Shown in pieces: positions 34,591-42,874 of a stretch of DNA of 64,000 nucleotides. Source of the stretch: Uliginosibacterium sp. 31-16 (GTDB lineage Bacteria > Pseudomonadota > Gammaproteobacteria > Burkholderiales > Rhodocyclaceae); the NCBI RefSeq assembly GCF_030730865.1, contig NZ_JAVALZ010000001.1:930001-994000 (forward strand), written 5' to 3'. Numbering within the stretch: position 1 is the stretch's first letter; every line of letters begins with the position of its first letter. Made by a program: the position numbers and the translations under genes. Below the pieces are notes generated by a model. That model made no database searches. It worked only from the letters and a program-made list of their open reading frames with translations, and had not been told where the DNA came from.

Positions 34591-34653
34591 GGCGATGCCG
34601 AGGTATCCGGGCCAACGCTGACCAATGTGAATGATTTCCGGGCGATCCTGATC
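34591..34653 (+). pseudogene. Remnant of a glycerate kinase 3' end
   Basis: 58 of 63 bases match the ttuD segment 33034-33096, encoding GDAEVSGPTLTNVNDFRAIL in the same frame sense. It then diverges and reaches a stop. It lies downstream of the second esterase gene and marks a past duplication of a ttuD-containing segment. The rest of 34476-34762 has no recognisable gene. Confidence 0.85.
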
Positions 34654-34762
34654 CTGCCTTAAGGGACGAGGGGGGCACGTCATCGTCAGGGTGATTGCCC
34701 ATTTCATGCACACGGACATTCGTTGATCATGCAGGGACTCTTTTGCTGACAAGGATCTTCCC

Positions 34763-35548
34763 ATGCAGAAACTCAGACTGGCCATCGTCGGTTGCGGCTT
34801 TCTCGGCAATATCGTGGCCGACGCGTGGCGCTCGGGTTTGCTGGCGGAGTACGAACTGGTCGGCTGTCTGAGCCGCAGCGCCGGATCGACCAGCGCACTG
34901 GCCGGCAAGAACGGCTGTCAGGCCTGCACCACGCTTGATGAGCTGCTCGCCCTGAAACCGGATTACGTGGTCGAAGCTGCTTCACCAGCCGTCCTGAAAG
35001 AGATCGCCGAACCGGTACTGAAGGCCGGTGCAAACCTGGTGGTGCTGTCGATCGGGGCGTTCGCCGACGCGGCATTCCTGACGCGCACCGAAAGTCTGGC
35101 GCGTGAATCGGGCCGGCGCGTGCATCTGGCATCGGGAGCAATCGGCGGTTTTGACGTGCTGCGCACCGCGGCATTGATGAGCGCAATCGAGGCCAGCATC
35201 ACCACCGAGAAAGGACCGGCATCGCTCAAGGGAACACCGATATTCAGTGAAGACCTGCTCGCCGCAAGCGAGCGCAGTGAAGTTTTTGCCGGCAGCGCCA
35301 GGGATGCAATTGCTCTGTTTCCAACCAAGGTTAATGTAGCGGTCTCGACCGCTCTCGCCACGGCAGGCGCCGACGCCACCCGGGTCAGTATCAACAGCGT
35401 ACCCGGCTTCAAGGGCGACGATCACCGCATCGAGGTACGTGGCGAAGAAGTGCACGCGGTGGTCGACATTTATTCGCGCACCAGCGCGATTGCCGGCTGG
35501 AGCGTGGTGGCGCTGCTGCGCAATCTGGTCGCGCCGATCGTTTTCTGA
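34763..35548 (+). CDS. Aspartate-dehydrogenase-like NAD(P)-dependent oxidoreductase
   Basis: A 261-aa protein with an N-terminal Rossmann fold (LAIVGCGFLGNIVAD) and a C-terminal domain with SGAIGGFDVLRTA, KGTPIFSEDLLAA and FPTKVNVAVSTALA, as in L-aspartate dehydrogenase (NadX, PF01958). The known activity is NAD(P)-dependent oxidation of aspartate or reductive amination of oxaloacetate. Presence among pectin and hexarate genes, with no nadA or nadC nearby, raises the possibility of another substrate. The upstream 287-bp gap has a duplicated fragment, so whether it is cotranscribed with the esterase gene is uncertain. Confidence 0.8.
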   Translation: MQKLRLAIVGCGFLGNIVADAWRSGLLAEYELVGCLSRSAGSTSALAGKNGCQACTTLDELLALKPDYVVEAASPAVLKEIAEPVLKAGANLVVLSIGAFADAAFLTRTESLARESGRRVHLASGAIGGFDVLRTAALMSAIEASITTEKGPASLKGTPIFSEDLLAASERSEVFAGSARDAIALFPTKVNVAVSTALATAGADATRVSINSVPGFKGDDHRIEVRGEEVHAVVDIYSRTSAIAGWSVVALLRNLVAPIVF

Positions 35549-35558
35549 GCGCGGGCGT

Positions 35559-36884
35559 TCAGGGCTGGCCGCGGGCGGCCAGCTCGTTCAGATACAGTTC
35601 CAGATGGGAGTAGCCGCTGGCGCTGGGCGTGCCGCCATCCCTGGCATCTTGCGGGTTCAGCCCATGTGCCAGCTCCCAGTCGTCTGGCATGCCATCTTCA
35701 TCGGTATCGACAGGGGCCGTGCCGGCCGGCAGCACCGGCCAGCCACCAACTTCATCCTGATTGTCGATCAGCCGGCCCGTGCCCTGTCGCACCTGTTCGA
35801 TCACGCGCACGTCCACCGCATCGCGCATCGGCACACTGGCTCCGGCATGGGCGAGCACCAGGGCGTAGGCCTCGGCAGCGGGCTGGGTGCTCAGCGCAGG
35901 CGCGGCAAACGCTTCCTTGCTGAGGGTGAAGAGCGGCGGCGGATTGCCGGTTTCCGGCCCGAAAAAGCCCTGTGTTTCGCTCACGTCCGGATGGCCGTCG
36001 AGCACGTTGTCGCTGGCGAAAAAGCGGGTTTTCTCGTTCACGAAGCGGGTGAAGGTCACCGGCTGGATCTTGCTGGTGCTGGGACCCGGCTTGAGGTAAT
36101 TGGCCACGTAATTCACGCGGATGTCGCCATCCACGGTGCCGGTCGCGTAGCTGCCCCAGTCGTAGATCACGTTGTTGCGGAAATCAAAAGTCGGCGTCGG
36201 GCTGAAAATCTTGCCGTAATTGTCGCCAAAGCGCGGGCTGCGTCCCTTGTGATGAGCCCACAGATTGTGGTGCAGGCTGATGCCGCCGGCGGCACGCAGC
36301 AGACTGCCGTAGCCATGCGCGCCTTTCTTGTGGCCGGCATTGTTGAGGCTCTCGCTGATCAGGCACCACTGGATGGTGATGTCTGCAATGTGGCCGGCAG
36401 GCGACAGGGTTTCGTCGATCGACCAGCTTGCCGACACATGATCGAGCACGATCTTCGAGGCACCATCCTTGATCCAGATGGCATCCTCGCCGCGCAGGTT
36501 TTCATTGCCGTGGCGAACGCGGATGAAGCGGATGACCAGATTGCTGCCGGAAATTTCCAGCCCCGCTCCGCGCAGGGTGATGCCGCCACCGGGCGCCGTC
36601 TGCCCGGCAATCGTGATGTTGCTGCCGGAAATGCTCAGCGGCGAGTCCAGCCTGATTTCGCCGCCGACGCGGAACACGACAGTGCGCGCTCCCCAGCCGC
36701 TGACTGCCGAACGCAGGCTGCCCGAGCCGGAATCATTCAGGTTGGTGACGAACACCACCTTGCCGCCTCGTCCGCCCGTGGCGTCGGCGCCGAAACCTTC
36801 TGCCCCCGGAAAGGCCGGCAGGGCATGGGCGGCAGAGATGAAACCGGTAGCCAGCAGGGCGCTGCACAAACGTTTGATCGGCAT
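35559..36884 (-). CDS. Secreted pectate lyase (polysaccharide lyase family 1-like)
   Basis: A 441-aa parallel beta-helix lyase cleaving polygalacturonate by beta-elimination. The start at 36884 gives a signal peptide ending AHA-LP. An upstream ATG at 36956 lacks a signal, and neither has a good ribosome site. The N-terminal FPGAEGFGADATGGRGG and VTNLNDSGSGSLR motifs are those of Bacteroidetes/Opitutus-type lyases; then SNLVIRFIRVRHGNEN, WIKDGASKIVLDHVSASWS and HHNLWAHHKGRSPRFG with the catalytic Arg region. A C-terminal DTDEDGMPDDWE segment resembles a calcium-binding type-3 or dockerin-like repeat. Convergent with the aspartate-dehydrogenase-like gene (10-bp gap). Confidence 0.9.
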   Translation of the reverse strand: MPIKRLCSALLATGFISAAHALPAFPGAEGFGADATGGRGGKVVFVTNLNDSGSGSLRSAVSGWGARTVVFRVGGEIRLDSPLSISGSNITIAGQTAPGGGITLRGAGLEISGSNLVIRFIRVRHGNENLRGEDAIWIKDGASKIVLDHVSASWSIDETLSPAGHIADITIQWCLISESLNNAGHKKGAHGYGSLLRAAGGISLHHNLWAHHKGRSPRFGDNYGKIFSPTPTFDFRNNVIYDWGSYATGTVDGDIRVNYVANYLKPGPSTSKIQPVTFTRFVNEKTRFFASDNVLDGHPDVSETQGFFGPETGNPPPLFTLSKEAFAAPALSTQPAAEAYALVLAHAGASVPMRDAVDVRVIEQVRQGTGRLIDNQDEVGGWPVLPAGTAPVDTDEDGMPDDWELAHGLNPQDARDGGTPSASGYSHLELYLNELAARGQP

Positions 36885-37008
36885 GGCGGAAAGGAACGCA
36901 GAAGAATGGATGAAGGGGCTGCTGAAGAGCCGCCCCTGTATTGGTTCTTGCGGCATGCTGCCCGGAGAGCAAGGCGCATGGCCGCTCTCCGGCAGGGTCT
37001 GCGCAGGA

Positions 37009-37596
37009 TTACTCCTTGAGCACCATGTCGATGCACATCACGGCGGCGAGGATCAGCTGGCGCACCGGATCTTGTGCCGGCACGACCGGGTCGATGATCA
37101 GCATGTAGTTGTCGGCCGAGGTGAACAGTTCCTTGCCGATGCCGGCCCACTTCTTGGTGACCTGGGCGATCTGCGTACCGTTCTTCTCGAAACGGAAATC
37201 CCAGCTGGTCCACGAGCCCTTGAGCCAGCACAGGCTGTTGCCGTTGGCATCCAGCACTTCGAACTTGCCGCCGATGGAGAGCAGCTTCTGGCGGAAGGAG
37301 CCGATGGTCTGGCCTTTTTCGTCGAGCACTTCCACCGTCGAACGGAAGATCGAGACGCCGCGCTTGATCTGCACCACCGGCTTGCCGGACGGATCAGTGA
37401 TCTCGATGTGGAACGGGGTATAGCGCTTGTAATCGGTGAACCGCAGCAGCTTGGTGAAGAAACCCAGATTCGGCTCGCGGCACAGCAGAATGGTCTGGTT
37501 GCTGTCGGGATCAAGGATGTCGAAATTGTTGGCGGCCTTGAACATGCCGACATGCTCTTTGACGAAAAAGGTGTTGCGCTCAAGAATCGGGTGCAT
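37009..37596 (-). CDS. LURP-one/phospholipid-scramblase-like protein
   Basis: A 195-aa protein that appears to be one compact beta-barrel of the Tubby/LURP-one type: MHPILERNTFFVKEH, NNFDILDPDSNQTILLCREP, a central KRGVSIFRSTVEVLDEKGQTIGSF and a C-terminal hydrophobic helix (PVRQLILAAVMCIDMVLKE). Bacterial members have no proven function. It lies between the pectate lyase and the next gene on the same strand, but gaps of 124 and 49 bp leave operon membership open. Confidence 0.7.
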   Translation of the reverse strand: MHPILERNTFFVKEHVGMFKAANNFDILDPDSNQTILLCREPNLGFFTKLLRFTDYKRYTPFHIEITDPSGKPVVQIKRGVSIFRSTVEVLDEKGQTIGSFRQKLLSIGGKFEVLDANGNSLCWLKGSWTSWDFRFEKNGTQIAQVTKKWAGIGKELFTSADNYMLIIDPVVPAQDPVRQLILAAVMCIDMVLKE

Positions 37597-37645
37597 GGCA
37601 AGTCATCCTGCGGTTAGGAAACAAAGCGCGGATTATGCCTGTACC

Positions 37646-39457
37646 TTAGCGGTAACGCAGCGTCCAGCTGAGCGTGAAGGGTCGATCCAGCGTCATGACA
37701 TGCGCCTCGCAGCGCACGCAGGTATGCATCTGGCCCATCGGAGCGCGATACAGCGAGTCCCTGCTCACATCGTCCACACGGCACTCCGGCAGGCCGCTGA
37801 CGCTGAACTGCGCCGCCGCGCCATCGGCAAAACTCACGGTATGGCCCTGCTGCGTGGCCCGCGTGCTGAAGCTGGCGAATTCGAGAGAAATGCTCACGCC
37901 GTCGAGTGGTTCGCGCGGGGTATAGCGATCCGTCCGGGTGATCACGCCGGAATCCAGCGTGTAGCAGGTCTCCACCGCCAGGCGGGCATCCTGTACCGGC
38001 GCGTCGGCACCCAGCCGGTCCAGCGCCTGCTGCTGCCAGCTCACCTCCAGCGCCGTGCCGCGCTGTACGCACCGGAGCTGGCGCTGAAAGGCTGCCGGGA
38101 TCAGCTCGCTGCCGTCCTGCAGGGTGAAGCGCGGCAACAGCTGCGGCCAGCGCGCGTCTGCTGCGCCCTGCACCAGCCCGCTGGAGAACGGAATGGAGAA
38201 ATACGGATTGGCGGCATGCAGGCTGCTGCCGCCATTGATGACCGGCAGGCTGATCACGCGCAGCCCGTCGCGGAAGGTGATCAGCGCCCGGTCGTACTCG
38301 CCCTGCGCAAACCAGGTGGTGGTGAAACGCGGCAACTGCTGCAGACCGACGATGAAGTCGGCATCGGCCATCGGCGGCTTGCCGGCACGGCCCAGCGCGC
38401 TCCACTGCCGGCTGGTGTAGATCAGCTGATGCAGCAGGCTGAGGTTCTCGCCCAGGATGCGGTGCTTGCCACGATAGGCATCGGTGCGGCGGCCCTGGTC
38501 CCACAGGTTCACTGAATGCGTTGCGGCATCGAACCAGAAGTGCGCGTACTTTTCGGTCGCGCGCACGGCAAAGGCATAGGCCAGCTCGCGTTCCTGCGGC
38601 ATCAGCACGTCGAGCAGTGCGGCGGCGGCCAGCACTTCCAGAAACGCGGTGTCACCGTAGGCCCCGATCGAACGGCCGAAGTCAAAGCCGTCGCCTGCCG
38701 GGTTCAGGCGCAGCAGGATCACCTCCACCGAACCGCGCAGCCAGGCCTTGAGCTGGGGCGTGACTTCCAGCCCGGTTTCGATGAAACGCTGACAGATCTC
38801 GCCGATCAGCAGAATGCTATAGCGGTCAAAACGCCCTTCCCCGTCGGTTTCGTCGGAGAAGCCAAACTCACCCGAGTAGGTCTGGTAGTGCTGCACCATC
38901 TTCTGCAACAGGATCTCGCCGCCCTGCGCCGATTCCCAGCCCAGCAGGTGACGCAGGCGGGCGATGCTGAAGGCCACGCCGTAGTAATTGGTCGGCAGAT
39001 TGATCAGGCTGTAGTCCTGCGCGTCAACGAAACTGCGCCAGTCCAGCTTGTGCTGCAGGCGCGCCAGCGTCGCCGGCGCCACCGCCCGCACCAGCAGGCC
39101 GGCCTCGCGCAGGCGGTTCAGCGCCGAGACGTAATAATAGATACCCCAGCTGTCATTGGCCTCATCCAGCGTCAGCTCGGCAATCTGGCCAAAGCCGGCA
39201 AGGTAGGCCGGGAAGCGCGGATCGCTGGCTGGCGTGTTCAGCAGCAGGTAGCTCAGGCCGGTGGCGATCTTGCCGGGCAGGAACTTGTCGCGGCCATTGA
39301 AAACCGGAATGCCATCCAGCACCAACGCCTTGCGCTCGGCCAGCAGGCGGGTGCAGAAATGATCCAGCTGCGGCAGCAGGGCCTGCGCAACGATCTGCTC
39401 CAGGCTGGACGAAGCGGCCACGGGTGCCACCGACATGGCTGGCTGGTTTTGAGACAT
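37646..39457 (-). CDS. Uncharacterised protein, probable helical-toroid carbohydrate-related enzyme
   Basis: A 603-aa cytoplasmic protein (no signal). The start at 39457 follows AAGGAG. The N-terminal two-thirds is helix-rich with conserved-looking WGIYYYVSALNRL, DYSLINLPTNYYGVAFS, ETDGEGRFDRYSILLIGEI and LWDQGRRTDAYRGKHRILGE; the C-terminal third is beta-rich. This arrangement resembles heparinase/alginate-lyase or uronyl-hydrolase (alpha/alpha)-toroid enzymes, but I cannot name the family. Its promoter region carries a LacI-type operator, and the LacI gene is divergent, so regulation by that protein is likely. Confidence 0.6.
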   Translation of the reverse strand: MSQNQPAMSVAPVAASSSLEQIVAQALLPQLDHFCTRLLAERKALVLDGIPVFNGRDKFLPGKIATGLSYLLLNTPASDPRFPAYLAGFGQIAELTLDEANDSWGIYYYVSALNRLREAGLLVRAVAPATLARLQHKLDWRSFVDAQDYSLINLPTNYYGVAFSIARLRHLLGWESAQGGEILLQKMVQHYQTYSGEFGFSDETDGEGRFDRYSILLIGEICQRFIETGLEVTPQLKAWLRGSVEVILLRLNPAGDGFDFGRSIGAYGDTAFLEVLAAAALLDVLMPQERELAYAFAVRATEKYAHFWFDAATHSVNLWDQGRRTDAYRGKHRILGENLSLLHQLIYTSRQWSALGRAGKPPMADADFIVGLQQLPRFTTTWFAQGEYDRALITFRDGLRVISLPVINGGSSLHAANPYFSIPFSSGLVQGAADARWPQLLPRFTLQDGSELIPAAFQRQLRCVQRGTALEVSWQQQALDRLGADAPVQDARLAVETCYTLDSGVITRTDRYTPREPLDGVSISLEFASFSTRATQQGHTVSFADGAAAQFSVSGLPECRVDDVSRDSLYRAPMGQMHTCVRCEAHVMTLDRPFTLSWTLRYR

Positions 39458-39527
39458 GCGCGGACTCCTTCGGCAAGACGGCATGGCACCCATGCAAAGT
39501 GCACCGGGACGCTGAATGGCCTGCCGA

Positions 39528-39541
39528 GTTAAACGATTAAC
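39528..39541. promoter_or_regulatory. LacI-type operator upstream of the 603-aa gene
   Basis: GTTAAACGATTAAC, a near-perfect palindrome with the central CG typical of LacI-family sites, 70 bp upstream of the start at 39457. Confidence 0.65.
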
Positions 39542-39647
39542 TTTGTGCAAGCTTATGCGCTCGCCCCGCTGGCGTCAAGGAAGGAATGGGTTTTTCGTGC
39601 CAAGGCAAAGGCCGCGGCGGATTTGACGGGCGCCCGGCAGGCGGGCT

Positions 39648-39666
39648 AAGGTAACGTTGTTACCTT
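39648..39666. promoter_or_regulatory. Inverted repeat upstream of the lacI-family gene
   Basis: AAGGTAACGTTGTTACCTT: 8-bp arms, perfectly inverted around GTT, 31 bp before the regulator start. Probably an autoregulatory operator, though its sequence differs from the 39528 site. Confidence 0.65.
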
Positions 39667-39697
39667 CCCTGCCGCGTGGCAACACCCGGCTCGTGCC

Positions 39698-40696
39698 ATG
39701 TCTGCCAAACGTCCGCCCACCATCCGCGATGTCGCCGCCGCCGCCGGGGTATCCACCGCCACCGTGTCGAAGTTCATCAACGGCCTGCAGCACTTCACGC
39801 CGGAAGTCGAACAGCGCCTTGCCGCCGCCATCAGCAGCCTCGGCTACCGCCTCAACCAGCAGGCGCGCAGCATGGTCACCGGGCAGACCCGCACCTTTGG
39901 CCTGGCCGTGCAGGACGTGCGCAACCCGCACTTCGCCAACATCATCAAGGGTGCCAACCGCGTCGCGCTGGAGCACGACTACAACCTGCTCGTCGTCGAC
40001 GTGCAGGAGCGCGCCGCGCACGAACGCCACCTGCTCGAAGCCCTGTCAGGACGCGTCGACGGCCTCATCGTCAGCTCCCGGCTACCCGATGAATCGCTGC
40101 TCTGGCTCAGCGAGCTGGGCAAGCCGGTGGTCTTCTTCGGCCGCCGCGATGCGCCCGGCATCCGCTGCGTACGCACCGACGGCCACCGCGCCGCCTACAT
40201 GCTCGGCCGTCATCTGGTCGAGACCGGGCGCCGCCGCATCACCTACCTCGGCTTCCCCGCAGCACGCTGGGATGGTGAGCGCCTCGCCGGCCTCACCGAA
40301 GCGCTCGCCGAATCCGGCCTCAGCGCACAGGCCCATGCAGTTGAAATGCCCACCATGGAGGGCGGCCAGCGCGAAGCCTCGGCCCTGCTGCTCGCCAGCC
40401 AGCGCCCCGACGCGGTGGTCTGCTACAACGATCTGATCGCCATCGGCCTGATGCACGAAGCCCAGTCGCTCGGCATCCGGGTGCCGGAGGATGTCGCCAT
40501 CGCCGGCTTCGACGACGTCCCCGTGGCCGCCTACATGCACCCGGCGCTGACCACCGTGAACATGCGCAGCGAGGAACAGGGCGAAGCCGCCATGCGCTTG
40601 CTGCTCGACGCCGTGCGCGGCGATGCACAGGACGCCAGCGACATCCTGCTGGAGCCGAGGCTGGTACCGCGCGCCTCGACGGCGCGCGTAGGGTGA
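39698..40696 (+). CDS. LacI-family transcriptional regulator
   Basis: A 332-aa regulator. The helix-turn-helix and hinge (TIRDVAAAAGVSTATVSKFINGLQHFTPEVEQRLAAAI, positions 8-46) are followed by a periplasmic-binding-like sugar domain (TFGLAVQDVRNPHFANIIKGAN...AIAGFDDVPVAAYMHPALTTV). Divergent from the 603-aa gene, with palindromes near both starts. The effector is likely a sugar or uronate derivative, inferred from the surrounding genes. Confidence 0.93.
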   Translation: MSAKRPPTIRDVAAAAGVSTATVSKFINGLQHFTPEVEQRLAAAISSLGYRLNQQARSMVTGQTRTFGLAVQDVRNPHFANIIKGANRVALEHDYNLLVVDVQERAAHERHLLEALSGRVDGLIVSSRLPDESLLWLSELGKPVVFFGRRDAPGIRCVRTDGHRAAYMLGRHLVETGRRRITYLGFPAARWDGERLAGLTEALAESGLSAQAHAVEMPTMEGGQREASALLLASQRPDAVVCYNDLIAIGLMHEAQSLGIRVPEDVAIAGFDDVPVAAYMHPALTTVNMRSEEQGEAAMRLLLDAVRGDAQDASDILLEPRLVPRASTARVG

Positions 40697-40835
40697 GGCG
40701 GATTTGCCGGTGGCTGTGAGTTGGCCGCCCCTGCCGGCACACATGCAGGATGCGTACAATCGGCCACAAACGGACGGTCAATGACTCGCGAACCAATCCT
40801 GCTTCCTGCCGGGGATGATCCGCCGGATTGCATGC

Positions 40836-41009
40836 GTAGGGCGCTCTGAGCGAAGCGAACTGCGCCGAAAGAATGCTCGCCGCAAGGGAAGGATTGTCTG
40901 GGTTGTTGCCCGGCGCTACGAAGGTGAGCGGGCTTGTTGTTTGAGGTTTGACATGCGGCGCAGTTCGCTTCGCTCAGTGCGACCTACTTTTTATTGCGCC
41001 GTACGCGGT
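40836..41009. repeat. REPIN-like element, family 1, copy B (inverted relative to copy A)
   Basis: Begins GTAGGGCGCTCTGAGCG, ends with the reverse complement of ACCGCGTACGGCGCAAT and contains TTGTTGTTTGAGGTTTGAC, all found in opposite orientation at 19569-19735. It fills most of the gap before the HEPN-like gene. Confidence 0.75.
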
Positions 41010-41032
41010 AAGCAACCAACTCAGGACCAAGT

Positions 41033-42331
41033 ATGCCACCACCTGACCTCGCACAGGTATCGGTACTCATCAGGAGTATGTGGAACGAACCGGCGCTGAC
41101 TCAGCGCCATCCACTCTTCAAGGAGTTAATGACCCATCTCACTCCCACTTCGCTCTGTGGGAGTGATTGGTTCGAGTTCATTCGAGCAATGCGAAAACTC
41201 GGTATGCCTGATCGGAGCTTGAGTCCCGGCGCTCCTCCAGGTAACTGCGAGAACGCAATCAAAGCGATCATGGACTATTTCGAGGGCACTTCGTACAAGC
41301 GCTCACACCTCATTCCACTAGATCTGCTCGACTTCCGTGTCGACCTTGAATTTGGTCCTGCGCAGATTCGTGAGCTCACCCACGAAGAGCTATCGGATCT
41401 ACTGGCAGCGGAAACAATCAGCTGGTGTACTTACACTTCCCCGGCCCAGATCAACGAATCAATCAAGAGACTTGCTCAGTTCCCATGGCTAATCGTTACA
41501 GAGACTGTTGAACGAACCCCGACGCAATCTTTTCCCACGCCTGCAGACTTCGATCTACGCGAGATAGGCTCGGCACGGATTCATATGAATCGCTTGCCAG
41601 AGATTGCGGAGAAGGTGCTTTTCTTCCTCCTCCTCCCACAATGGCCAACTAATATGCATATATTTGGCTGGATTCCTTTTGTCATCCCTTGGTGCTACAC
41701 CGTAAGCGAATGCCCCTTCGAGTACCCAGCTAGATTTCCCGGTCATGAAATGATGACCTGGGTGCCCAAGGGGCCAGATGACCACGACGCTCCAGAGCGC
41801 ATCAACCTTTCAGAGGATGCAGATGAATTCATGGCCACGTTATTTAATCGGGATAAATGGTATTCGTTTGAACAGGCCTGTCGATCAGAGATCGTCACTG
41901 GTCCACTACGCCACTTCTTCACAAAGGGACTTCTCGACGACGGATTCGACTCTTTCCTGTCCCACATGATTTCAATGGAAGCTGTCCTTGATCGCGGGCC
42001 AATCAAGAGGGGGGTGCCGACTTGGCAGCAACGCGCACAAGTACTTTGCCCGGAGTCGGACGAAGTGCAGGCCGTACAGGAGCTGAGTGACATTCGGAAC
42101 AAGTATCTGCATGGACAGCGCCTCCCTGATGGCCTACTGACCTTCGACGGCAACAAGCTATCTAGTGAGGGATTGAATCGCGCCCGGGAGACTGCCAGGT
42201 CGATAGTGGAAGCCGCAGTTAACGTAGCCGCGGCGAGGCCAGACCTAACCCGCTCCGACTGGCTGGCAGAGTTGGACGAACGTGTTCGTGAGATGGAGAC
42301 GCCCCCAACAGCGAGTCGCAAGCATCCGTGA
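41033..42331 (+). CDS. Hypothetical protein with a HEPN-type R-x4-H motif
   Basis: A 432-aa cytoplasmic protein. The start follows AGGACCAAGT. Codon use and GC are below those of its neighbours. Near the C terminus, a helical pair (FDSFLSHMISMEAVLDRG ... VQAVQELSDIRNKYLHG) carries Arg355-x4-His360, the signature of HEPN ribonucleases and ApeA-like proteins. The N-terminal part has no recognisable domain. It lies between a family-1 REPIN (upstream) and a GTAGGGTGCGC-type repeat (12 bp downstream), suggesting acquired DNA. A role in phage defence or toxicity is possible but unproven. Confidence 0.55.
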   Translation: MPPPDLAQVSVLIRSMWNEPALTQRHPLFKELMTHLTPTSLCGSDWFEFIRAMRKLGMPDRSLSPGAPPGNCENAIKAIMDYFEGTSYKRSHLIPLDLLDFRVDLEFGPAQIRELTHEELSDLLAAETISWCTYTSPAQINESIKRLAQFPWLIVTETVERTPTQSFPTPADFDLREIGSARIHMNRLPEIAEKVLFFLLLPQWPTNMHIFGWIPFVIPWCYTVSECPFEYPARFPGHEMMTWVPKGPDDHDAPERINLSEDADEFMATLFNRDKWYSFEQACRSEIVTGPLRHFFTKGLLDDGFDSFLSHMISMEAVLDRGPIKRGVPTWQQRAQVLCPESDEVQAVQELSDIRNKYLHGQRLPDGLLTFDGNKLSSEGLNRARETARSIVEAAVNVAAARPDLTRSDWLAELDERVREMETPPTASRKHP

Positions 42332-42342
42332 CATGAAGTGCG

Positions 42343-42463
42343 TGTAGCCCGCGCCATGCGGGTGAGCACCGCGCACGCTGGACCCATGCTGGTGCTCGCA
42401 TGACGCTATTTATCGGCTCTGCCATCAATGGATTCTTGAACGGTGCGCAATGCGCACCCTACG
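42343..42463. repeat. REPIN-like element, family 2, copy A
   Basis: Starts GTAGCCCGCGCCATGCGGGT...ACCGCGCACGCTGG and ends GGTGCGCAATGCGCACCCTA. The matching copy is at 60315-60421. Confidence 0.65.
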
Positions 42464-42874
42464 AATTGAACGTCTGCCCCTCAACTCTCCGACCATCCAC
42501 GCCGGATCGATAACAGACTCCCCGGAAAATCATGCTGGACGTACCTCTCCAGAACGCCCACCTTTTCGCCCACCGACCCCATCCGCAGCACTGCCTGCAC
42601 AGCCGCTCCCAGCCTTGGTTTGCGGACAGGAATTCTGAAGACCCTCGCTGCAGGCGGCTCGCGCCGATGGCATGCTGAAGATCCTTGCCGGTAGCGGCTC
42701 TCCGGCCAGCCAATGCAGCAGCTTCCCCTGATCGATCCGCAGCCAATCACCGGCGAGGCTTCTGCCGTATCCACGTTCTGCCAGCTCTCCTGAGCGCCGT
42801 CGCAGGCCGGACACAGCGGCAACGACACATGCAACAAGGTTGCAACAAAGAGGCTGATGTGTTGAAATCGGCCC
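42464..42874. other. Non-coding region before the zur-like gene
   Basis: 411 bp. Positions 42590-42720 hold several units of the GC-rich CTGCAGGCGGCTC / TTGAAGATCCTTG repeat family. The last 90 bp contain the zur-like promoter region with the repeat at 42830-42848. I see no convincing gene. Confidence 0.55.
42830..42848. promoter_or_regulatory. Candidate operator of the zinc operon
   Basis: TGCAACAAGGTTGCAACAA: a direct repeat of TGCAACAA that also gives the inverted pair TGCAA/TTGCA. It lies about 27 bp before the zur-like start and could be a Zur site, though it is not a classical Zur box. Confidence 0.35.

Noticed and set aside
40815-41099. 94-codon frame before the HEPN-like gene
   Set aside because: It lies almost entirely within the REPIN-like repeat; similar frames occur in other repeat copies.
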